Assembly (NCBI RefSeq): GCF_027920545.1
Contig: NZ_CP115859.1
Location: forward strand, 124,001 to 188,000
DNA: 64,000 nucleotides
Origin: Chryseobacterium camelliae
Lineage (GTDB): Bacteria > Bacteroidota > Bacteroidia > Flavobacteriales > Weeksellaceae
Reading direction: 5' to 3'
Each line of letters opens with the position of its first letter. Within the stretch, counting starts at the first letter, position 1. The notes under the pieces are model-generated. The model was not told the origin of the DNA. It saw nothing but the letters and a program-made list of their open reading frames with translations, and did not search any database. Made by a program: the position numbers and the translations under genes. This document shows positions 7,537 through 14,728 of the stretch, piece after piece.

Positions 7537-8742
7537 CTAATCTATTTTAGGAAGAATTCCTTGTCTCTTCATTCCTCCAATTATGCCTCCTTGGCTTGAA
7601 CTACAAAATCTACAATGCGGATAGAAAGTTTGTGGCCATCCAAATGGAACTAGGGCATTTGCCGGTTGATGATCCAAAATCCAATTTCCTGATTTAGTTC
7701 CTGGGCTTAACTGCCCACACGTATGACACCCTAGAGTGTATCCCTGTTCATTGATTATAGTTCTTTCTTCGGCAGTGAAATTTCTACTTTTAAAGTTTTT
7801 TGCAATCAAACCTTCACCTGCAAATGGACCAGCATTCAGCACTCCATTATTGGCAACCGCATCTTTAGAAATAGCTTTTGCTTCTGCATTAAGCATTCCT
7901 TTTTCAGCAGCTAATAATTTTAATGCATCATCTCCATTTCTTGTCATAACCAAGAGAGGAATAGCCGCATACTTCATGTTTTGATTATCAGAAGCTGAAA
8001 TTGCCATTCCGATACCTTCCAAAATTCCCCATGGGTCACCAGCTCCCCCAACATATTTAATAGGTCCATCATTTCTCACCCACATCAAAGGATCTATGTT
8101 CTTCTGCGCATTCCATTGAGTTATGTACGCATTAAACTCATCCAGTATTTGCATACCCCAATTAGAGCTGCTTCCGGTAAGATAAACTGTTGGAATAACA
8201 ATTTCAAGAAGAGAGGTATAGACTGGTATTCCATTTGTTCCCACCTTAATACCAACTTCTGGAGCCCCATTACTTCCTCCACCGCCGTCACTACTAGCCC
8301 CAGTATTAAAAGGCATACCATCTCCTAAAAATGATGTGAACGATCCAAATCTATTATAACTCATTTGGTTGAGCTGGTTGATAATCCCAATATTTTCCAC
8401 CCCGAAAAGATCATACTCCGGTCCCATGTACATCGCCTTTCTTCCGTCAGGATCAATAAACATCACAGGATTATTCAATGCATAATTGTAAGGCGTAACT
8501 TTTGTCGTAGTTTCAGCTAAGGGATCGATAACTCCCCAACGTGCAATATCACTCATATACATTCTTGCCCCGAAATCATTCCAGCCGGTTTCCTGCTGTA
8601 GTTCTTTGCCGCTGTATTGGTAGTTGTAGGCAGGATTTCCTAAGGTTTGGTTATAGCCTTGGTGCTTTAATCCGAAAGAATAATAGTTATTTTCTTCAAT
8701 GATCTCTGTTCCTGAGCCATTTTTGGTATAGCTCAACCTCAC
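7537..8742 (-). CDS. Orphan Rhs core plus C-terminal toxin module (rhs-CT fragment)
   Basis: This 401-aa product starts inside an Rhs core: residues 1-125 (LSYTKNG, YYSFGLKHQGYN, ARMYMSDIARWGVIDPLAE, PVMFIDPDGR) copy the core of the full Rhs gene at 11,191-14,721. After a Gly-rich linker the sequence becomes unrelated. It ends in GCHTCGQLSPG, WILDHQPANAL and YPHCRFCSSSQGG, a two-CxxC plus DHQP arrangement that suggests a zinc treble-clef HNH-type nuclease. It has no signal peptide or N-terminal repeats; the best start is GTG within copied core, preceded by an in-frame stop near 8,800. It is probably a silent cassette usable by recombination. Confidence 0.65.
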   Translation of the reverse strand: MRLSYTKNGSGTEIIEENNYYSFGLKHQGYNQTLGNPAYNYQYSGKELQQETGWNDFGARMYMSDIARWGVIDPLAETTTKVTPYNYALNNPVMFIDPDGRKAMYMGPEYDLFGVENIGIINQLNQMSYNRFGSFTSFLGDGMPFNTGASSDGGGGSNGAPEVGIKVGTNGIPVYTSLLEIVIPTVYLTGSSSNWGMQILDEFNAYITQWNAQKNIDPLMWVRNDGPIKYVGGAGDPWGILEGIGMAISASDNQNMKYAAIPLLVMTRNGDDALKLLAAEKGMLNAEAKAISKDAVANNGVLNAGPFAGEGLIAKNFKSRNFTAEERTIINEQGYTLGCHTCGQLSPGTKSGNWILDHQPANALVPFGWPQTFYPHCRFCSSSQGGIIGGMKRQGILPKID

Positions 8743-8753
8743 ATTTCCTAAAT
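8279..8753 (-). repeat. 475-bp Rhs core repeat, orphan copy
   Basis: This block aligns without gaps to 11,840-12,314 (constant offset 3,561). Identity is near-perfect in 8,300-8,600 and lower around 8,610-8,665. It covers the conserved Rhs core end and the Gly-rich linker. Similarity stops at the toxin side in the Gly codons and at the core side after CCTAAAT. Confidence 0.85.
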
Positions 8754-8785
8754 AGTTGGTAAATATATTTTTTCTTAAAATTAAA

Positions 8786-8810
8786 ATGAGTAGCCATAAT
8801 GCCTACTCAT
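8786..8810 (-). terminator. Hairpin terminator after the first signal-peptide paralogue
   Basis: ATGAGTAG (8786-8793) pairs with CTACTCAT (8803-8810). On the minus strand T-rich DNA follows. It ends transcription from the gene at 8819-9490 and separates it from the orphan Rhs module, which therefore lacks an obvious promoter. Confidence 0.55.
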
Positions 8811-8818
8811 CAATATAA

Positions 8819-9490
8819 CTATTGTATAAGTTCAACTTTATTGCTTAAAATTTCTCCAGAAAATAATTTATATTTTTTTAATTTCTTCTTTTGGGCAACT
8901 GTAAAATATTTGTCAATTCCATTAAACTCACACATACTTAACGAGATTTTATATTCTAATGATTTCTCAAGGATATAATTGTAAAAAATTAATTCCTGAT
9001 TTGTAATATTGTATAAATCAAACTTAATCTTAAATGATATTTTTTCATTTGGTTTAAGGTAAATCAAATTGTTGATCAGATTATAATTAATTAAAGCTTC
9101 ATTGTAATCCTTAATTTTATTTTTTTCTCCCCATTTCAATATTTTTTTTCGAAAAGAATCTCTTTTAAAATTAACTTTCTTTCCAATAGAGTCAAAATTA
9201 TCAAAGTGCTTATATCCCATAACATAATTTTCTCTTTTGCCATCGGATGTAAAAATATTTACCATAAGTCCAAAGCTGGGAAACTCAGATTCATAATTAG
9301 CAAAAGTACTGCAATCTGTTTCATAAGGTCGCAAATGAAATCTATCTATAGGTAAAATATAATTTTCTTTTGAAGTATTATAAATAGTTATATCAGCAAT
9401 TGAGTTTAACAATTTAAACTCTAACTTTAATTGACCAAATACTGAACAAAAAAATAAAGCCAAAATTAAAGTATAATATTTTTTTCTCAT
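8819..9490 (-). CDS. Secreted protein of a three-member local family (paralogue A)
   Basis: This 223-aa protein has a cleavable signal peptide (about residues 1-19, ending VFG), so it is exported to the periplasm or beyond. It shares its plan with the genes at 9644-10334 and 10501-11190: an Ig-like opening (KLEFKLLNSIADITIYN), a central segment, YNITNQE, and the closing motif YKLFSGEILSNKVELIQ. I recognise no named family. It is the most divergent of the three. Their position directly behind an Rhs toxin gene suggests exported immunity proteins, but this is inference. Confidence 0.65.
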   Translation of the reverse strand: MRKKYYTLILALFFCSVFGQLKLEFKLLNSIADITIYNTSKENYILPIDRFHLRPYETDCSTFANYESEFPSFGLMVNIFTSDGKRENYVMGYKHFDNFDSIGKKVNFKRDSFRKKILKWGEKNKIKDYNEALINYNLINNLIYLKPNEKISFKIKFDLYNITNQELIFYNYILEKSLEYKISLSMCEFNGIDKYFTVAQKKKLKKYKLFSGEILSNKVELIQ

Positions 9491-9611
9491 CTTAATTTAT
9501 TTTTTCAATTTTATATATAACATTCCACTCATATCTTAAGCGATCAAAATCAGTTTTAACTCGGTCTATGATAGACTTTGGATATTCAGCTTCTTTTATC
9601 ACCATACATAA

Positions 9612-9637
9612 AAGAGCAACTTTTTTAAGCTGCTCTT
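9612..9637 (-). terminator. Hairpin after paralogue B
   Basis: AAGAGCAAC (9612-9620) pairs with GCTGCTCTT (9629-9637) with one non-canonical position and an A/T-rich loop. It lies 7 bases beyond the restored stop of the frameshifted gene at 9644. Confidence 0.5.
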
Positions 9638-9643
9638 AACTAA

Positions 9644-10334
9644 TTATTGTTCTAATTCAATTTTATTACTTTCTACTTTACCTGTAAATAATTTATACTT
9701 CTTTAATGCTTTTTTTTTGATCATCAGTTAAAAAATCATAAATGGTCCTGTCTGTCCTAAAAGATATAAATCCAAAATATTTTTTCCCTTTTTCTAAAAT
9801 ATACGAATCATGTACTCCTATTTCCTGATTTGTAATATTTCGTAAATTATAGGCTACTTCAAATTTCAATTCATCTTTTGGTTCCAAAAATCGTAAATTA
9901 TTTACTAAATAATAATTTATTTGAGCAATATTTTCTTTTTTTATTCTATTCTTTATTTTCCAAGAATTTATTTTGTCTTTGTATTTTTTAGAAATGGAAT
10001 CTTTTTTCAAATTCAACTCATCAACATCTAAATAAGGAGCACTTGAATTTGTCAACACTCTTTCTTGATTTTCATAATTATAAATTTGCAATGCAAGAGC
10101 AAAAAAAGGATAATTTTCACTCCAATTGGATTCTTTTATTATTTGATCATCTGAAAAATAAGCCTGTAAAGAAGTTGTATCTATAGGTATTACTACATTT
10201 TTATTACTTTCATTACGTATAATAATGTCTGCTTTTTGTTTGATAACATTTAAGCTCCATTCAATTTTAATTTGTCCTGACAAATTAAATGAAAATAAGA
10301 GAAAGCTATATAATAAATATATTTTGTAATTCAT
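9644..10334 (-). pseudogene. Secreted paralogue B, frameshifted at a homopolymer
   Basis: The open frame from 10334 stops early at 9693 (213 aa, ending QKKSIKEV). Removing one A from a 9-A run near 9,710-9,720 restores KALKKYKLFTGKVESNKIELEQ and a stop at 9644. The repaired protein is exactly 229 aa, the length of paralogue C, which has 8 A at the same place. The N-terminal signal peptide (ending NLSG) and core are intact. This may be recent inactivation, phase variation at the A-run or a sequencing error. Confidence 0.75.
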
Positions 10335-10440
10335 TATTTTTTATTTATTAAATTATACTGTTTTATATACTTTAATTGCCTTTCTATTTACAATTGACGA
10401 ATGAATGGTGATATTTTATTGATTGGTTTTGATTATTATA

Positions 10441-10448
10441 CAAAACTA
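10441..10448 (-). promoter_or_regulatory. Candidate promoter -7 box (TAnnTTTG) for paralogue B
   Basis: On the minus strand this reads TAGTTTTG, an exact match to the Bacteroidota -7 consensus, about 107 bases upstream of the start at 10334. A TTG lies about 25 bases further upstream, wider than usual, so support is partial. Confidence 0.35.
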
Positions 10449-10500
10449 AAATTGTGTCATAATACATAAAAAACAATTTTCTGAGCTGCCCTTTAATAAG

Positions 10501-11190
10501 CTATTGTTCTAATTCGATTTTATTACTCTCTACTTTACCTGTAAATAATCTATACTTCTTTAATGCTTTTTTTTGATCTTGAGTAAGGAAGCCATAAACC
10601 GCTTTATCAACATCAAAAGTAAGTTGGGCTGTATATTTTTTTTCTTTTTCAAGTAAATAGAAATATTCTATCTCATTTTCCTGATTTGTGATATTCCGCA
10701 GATTAAATACTACTGAAAATCTAATAATTTCTTTGGGTTTCATAAAAATTAACTTACTCATAATATAATAGTTAATCTCAGCAATAAATTTTTGTTTTAT
10801 TTTATTTCGGTTTTGCCAATTTTTAATTTTAACATCATATTCTTTTTGATTAGAAATACTTGTAACTTTTTTTTCATAACTCATATCCCCCCAATATGGT
10901 AAGCTTAATTCTGTTTCTACTCTGTCCCAAGTTTTATTATCATAAATATTAAGTGTAAGAGCGAAAAAAGGATGATCCTTACTCCAATTACCTTTTGTTA
11001 TTTTTTGGCTGTCACTAAAATAAGCCTGCAGAGAAGCGTTATTAATTGGAAATGCGATACTCTCATTACCCTCATTAAAAATAATAATATCTGCATTTTT
11101 CATATCTTTATTCAAACTCCATTCGATTTTTATTTGTGATATTAAATTGCATGAAAATAAAAGTAAAATAATACGAATAATTGATTTCAT
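10501..11190 (-). CDS. Secreted protein adjoining the Rhs toxin (paralogue C, candidate immunity)
   Basis: This 229-aa protein has a signal peptide (about residues 1-18). After it comes QIKIEWSLNKDMKNADIIIF, then a conserved core with LRNITNQE and the family ending YRLFTGKVESNKIELEQ. Its start codon follows the Rhs gene's stop codon with no spacer, indicating co-transcription and coupled translation. In Rhs loci the gene directly after the toxin tip is normally the immunity gene. An exported immunity protein would fit a toxin acting in the periplasm or during export. The family is unnamed to me; the role is inferred from context. Confidence 0.65.
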   Translation of the reverse strand: MKSIIRIILLLFSCNLISQIKIEWSLNKDMKNADIIIFNEGNESIAFPINNASLQAYFSDSQKITKGNWSKDHPFFALTLNIYDNKTWDRVETELSLPYWGDMSYEKKVTSISNQKEYDVKIKNWQNRNKIKQKFIAEINYYIMSKLIFMKPKEIIRFSVVFNLRNITNQENEIEYFYLLEKEKKYTAQLTFDVDKAVYGFLTQDQKKALKKYRLFTGKVESNKIELEQ

Positions 11191-14100
11191 TTATTTATAG
11201 ATTAAATTGTATTGCTTTTTATATTCTAATTTTCTAGCTATATTTAGTTCATTTATAAAAGGTAATAATTGATTAATAGTACTTTGTTCATAAATTCCTG
11301 TTTTAGGACCATAATAATACTGAGCACTTTCAAAGCCATTAAGTCCTTGCAATTTCGTATTTCCCATTTTCATTTCCCAACCTAATCCCGTAGACTCTTT
11401 AAAGAATTTAAATGATTTATTAAATGGAATACTATCCTTGCTAAAATGTGTAATTTCACTAAACTTATCTTGAAAAAATACATTATCAAATACATGGTTC
11501 ATTTCGTGTCCTAATGTAAATGCATAGAATAATATATTTTTAATTTTACCCATATTAAGATAAACGACATCCTTCACAGTTTCTGCCGGTTGTTTTAAAT
11601 TATTATCTTCCATAAACCTTGATTTAGTTATTTTTAATAACTCGTTTAAAGAAGGTACTTTTTCAAGTAAAGAATATAAATCGCTATATTTTGCATCAGT
11701 ATTAGCTGGATCATCCCAACCAGCAATTTTCAGTTGTTGCCAAATACTTAAGACACCTATCCCTTGCTCATAAGACTCAATACTACCATTCATGACAACA
11801 CCTGCAGCGTTCATTAATTGCCCAAAGGTTAATCCACCACCACCGCCGCCACTACTAGCTCCTGTATTAAAAGGCATACCATCTCCTAAAAATGATGTGA
11901 ACGATCCAAATCTATTATAACTCATTTGGTTGAGCTGGTTGATAATCCCAATATTTTCCACCCCGAAAAGATCATACTCCGGTCCCATGTACATCGCCTT
12001 TCTTCCGTCAGGATCAATAAACATCACAGGATTATTCAATGCATAATTGTAAGGCGTAACTTTTGTCGTAGTTTCAGCTAAGGGATCGATAACGCCCCAT
12101 CTTCCAATGTCGCTCATATACATCCTTGCCCCGAAATCATTCCAGCCGGTTTCCTGCTGTAATTCTTTACCAGAATATTCATATTGATATGAAGGGTTTC
12201 CTAAAGTTTGGTTATACCCCTGGTGTTTTAACCCAAAAGGATAATAGTTATTTTCTTCAATGATCTCTGTTCCTGAGCCATTCTTGGTATAGCTCAACCT
12301 CACATTTCCTAAATGATCTGTATAGCTGTAAATATACTTGTTTTTTTCAAAATCATAATAGCCTTCCGAAGTCGGGACAAATTTCAATATATAGACAGGT
12401 GTTGGATTTGCTAATGTAGAATTAGCTTCATATTGAAATCCATCCAGATAATCTGTCGTAGCTGAAGCTAAATACTCATTTGTTCCGTCCTTATACTGAT
12501 AGTCTTTTCTAAGCTTATTTCCGTCTGCATCATAGATATAGGTTGTATTAACATATCTTGCACCACCTCGGCTTGCTACAGACTGGTTAAACTTTACATA
12601 ATCTGGAAGATTCAGGAAATTATAATCAATCTGTAATATCCCTTTATCGAGATGATCTTTCATGTTTCCGTTGTCGTCATAGGCAATGGTGTTTCCTGAT
12701 ACATCGGGATAGCCATTGTAATCTGCAGAAGCATCTGTTACGGAGTTCAGCCTGTTCCCGGTATAGCTGTAAGAAAGGTTGTCGATAAGGGCTAAGGCAT
12801 TCAGGGCATTTTTTCCGTTTCTCTGTAATGCAGTAATGTTTCCGCCCAGATCGTAGGTTGCCGTTTCGTTATAAAACCCGTTTTGAGGAACCGAAGCATT
12901 GGGTTCGGTAAACGTTCCCGAAGTCATCCTGTTAAGGGCATCGTACTGATAGGAGTATTTTCTCAGTACCTGATCACTGGCTGTTCTCCACAGCACTTCT
13001 GCAATATTGCCGGTTCTTTTTCCTGTCTCGGTACCTGCCGGAAGATAATATTTCAGCTCATATCCGAATAATTTTCCTGTAGCGGAAGGGTCATTCACTT
13101 TCGTAAGAGCTCCTCTGATATTGTAAGTATAATCGATGCTTTGCAGGTTGTTTCCTACGGTTTTATTGGAAAGCTGGGAAAGCTCGTTATAGCTATTCTC
13201 CGCCAAAAGCTCCGGTAAGCCGCCATCTACCGTATGCCATTGTTTTTTCAGACGGTTTTGGGCATCGTATTCAAAATTCCGGGTAATTACCTTTTCGGTA
13301 TCCGAAGACAGCCTTTTGTGATAAGCTTTGGTCTGTAGCACCACTCCGGCAAAATCAAGCTCAGTTTCCGTTCTGGTAGAACCTCCCAAATGATTAATAG
13401 AGTGGGTACCGATGGCTCTTGCTTTTTCATCATACCAGATATAATTTTTCGTCCAGTTATCGTCCTCAATATTCTTTACATAAGAAGCTGTGGGCAGGTT
13501 TTTGGTATTGATATTCTGCGACAGATCATCCCCGATGGTATTTTTTCCGAATACCTGGGAAGGTCTTGCGACACTGCCTGCTGGATAGGTATCGTAATAG
13601 TTGATGCTCAGAATTTTGGTAAATGAGGTAGGAAACACGGTATTGGTGTAGTAAGCGGTTAGTCCCGAAGCATTAAAGCCTCCTGCATTTCTGCTTTCTG
13701 TCTGTACCGTTACAGCATTCATCGTATTCTGTTCGGTTTCTCTTCCTGCATTTCCGTAGTATTGAGAGCCTGTATAAATTCCGGTATATACCACGCGTCC
13801 GAACTGATCGTATTTGGTGAAAAGCCATTGTTTGGAAGCTCCCATATTGGCATCCTGCGACATTACCATTCTGCTCATTTTATCATACACAAAATACTCC
13901 CAGTCTTTTCCCGGTAATTTTTTGGCTACCTGCCTGCTTTTGCTGTCATATTTATACTGGTAGCACAGGGTATTAAGAGCGATTTGATCTAATGCAGCAG
14001 TAGAGGCAAGCGGCGGAATCACAAAAGCCAGGTGATCATATTTGTTATACACATAATAGGTCTCTGTATTTCCTTTTCTCACCATAAGGGTTTGCCCCTT

Positions 14101-14721
14101 TCCGTTTTTAAATTCGGAAGTAGTGTTCCCGTCTTCATCGGTTACGGAATTTTTCATCAACTGTCCTGCTGCAAAAGTTCCGTCCTGGCTCATGGTTTCT
14201 GCAGTAGCTCCGTTCTGCCATGAAGTGGTTACGGTATATTTTTTCACTTCTCCTGAAGCGTTCATCTCATAGCCAAAAGTAATGGGATGCCCCTGGAAAT
14301 CGGTTCCCGGTTTGGTTTGCGAAAGCGGTCTTCCTGTTGGCGAGCTTTCGACTACAGATTCGGAATAGAAATACTGATCTGTACCATAGCTTTGTGATGC
14401 ATTGGATTTCGGGTCGGTATAGATCGCTCCGTTTTGGGTTCCCGACTGGGGAATCGGAAGATAGGATCTTAGCTGTCTTCCAAAATTATCATATTCGGAA
14501 GGAATTACAATATCTTTCTGTGCAGGGGTTGCTTTGATGTTGATGGTCTGCTTTATTCTTCCCAATCCGTCAGAATATTGCACTGTTTCGGTTTTTTTAC
14601 TACAGTCTTCATTCAGACAGTTTTTGGTGTAAATATAATTTTCACCTGTTGAGAGACTGGTTGTCTGCGCAGAAATAACAACCCCAAACAAAAGGCTGAA
14701 TAGTGAAAGTCTGTTTTTCAT
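11191..14721 (-). CDS. Secreted DUF6443/Rhs-repeat protein with metallopeptidase-like C-terminal domain
   Basis: This 1176-aa protein has a signal peptide (1-18, ending VVISAQ). It continues with a DUF6443-type N-terminal region (KTETVQYSDGLGRIKQTI), YD/Rhs repeats to about residue 790, and the core (TDHLGNVRLSY, ARMYMSDIGRWGVIDPLAE, FIDPDGR, about 800-905). A conserved stalk and Gly-rich linker end near residue 960. The last 215 residues differ from the orphan module and contain FTLGHEMNHVFDN near 1072, an HExxH zinc-metallopeptidase motif with possible third ligand residues downstream. It is the third gene of an operon and abuts a secreted candidate immunity gene. Toxin activity is inference. 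Confidence 0.8.
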   Translation of the reverse strand: MKNRLSLFSLLFGVVISAQTTSLSTGENYIYTKNCLNEDCSKKTETVQYSDGLGRIKQTINIKATPAQKDIVIPSEYDNFGRQLRSYLPIPQSGTQNGAIYTDPKSNASQSYGTDQYFYSESVVESSPTGRPLSQTKPGTDFQGHPITFGYEMNASGEVKKYTVTTSWQNGATAETMSQDGTFAAGQLMKNSVTDEDGNTTSEFKNGKGQTLMVRKGNTETYYVYNKYDHLAFVIPPLASTAALDQIALNTLCYQYKYDSKSRQVAKKLPGKDWEYFVYDKMSRMVMSQDANMGASKQWLFTKYDQFGRVVYTGIYTGSQYYGNAGRETEQNTMNAVTVQTESRNAGGFNASGLTAYYTNTVFPTSFTKILSINYYDTYPAGSVARPSQVFGKNTIGDDLSQNINTKNLPTASYVKNIEDDNWTKNYIWYDEKARAIGTHSINHLGGSTRTETELDFAGVVLQTKAYHKRLSSDTEKVITRNFEYDAQNRLKKQWHTVDGGLPELLAENSYNELSQLSNKTVGNNLQSIDYTYNIRGALTKVNDPSATGKLFGYELKYYLPAGTETGKRTGNIAEVLWRTASDQVLRKYSYQYDALNRMTSGTFTEPNASVPQNGFYNETATYDLGGNITALQRNGKNALNALALIDNLSYSYTGNRLNSVTDASADYNGYPDVSGNTIAYDDNGNMKDHLDKGILQIDYNFLNLPDYVKFNQSVASRGGARYVNTTYIYDADGNKLRKDYQYKDGTNEYLASATTDYLDGFQYEANSTLANPTPVYILKFVPTSEGYYDFEKNKYIYSYTDHLGNVRLSYTKNGSGTEIIEENNYYPFGLKHQGYNQTLGNPSYQYEYSGKELQQETGWNDFGARMYMSDIGRWGVIDPLAETTTKVTPYNYALNNPVMFIDPDGRKAMYMGPEYDLFGVENIGIINQLNQMSYNRFGSFTSFLGDGMPFNTGASSGGGGGGLTFGQLMNAAGVVMNGSIESYEQGIGVLSIWQQLKIAGWDDPANTDAKYSDLYSLLEKVPSLNELLKITKSRFMEDNNLKQPAETVKDVVYLNMGKIKNILFYAFTLGHEMNHVFDNVFFQDKFSEITHFSKDSIPFNKSFKFFKESTGLGWEMKMGNTKLQGLNGFESAQYYYGPKTGIYEQSTINQLLPFINELNIARKLEYKKQYNLIYK
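11840..12314 (-). repeat. 475-bp Rhs core repeat, copy in the full gene
   Basis: This is the parent-like copy of the orphan block at 8,279-8,753, in the same orientation 3,561 bases away. Direct repeats like this allow recombination that would swap the HExxH tip for the CxxC/DHQP tip and delete the intervening genes. Confidence 0.85.
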
Positions 14722-14728
14722 GGTTCTG

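Noticed and set aside
9492..9605. 37-codon minus-strand frame between the paralogues
   Set aside because: No homology or ribosome site could be seen and it abuts a hairpin; it may be a remnant but cannot be supported as a gene.
13390..13626. Plus-strand frames inside the Rhs genes
   Set aside because: Several exist opposite the repetitive Rhs coding sequence; none has recognisable domains or start signals.
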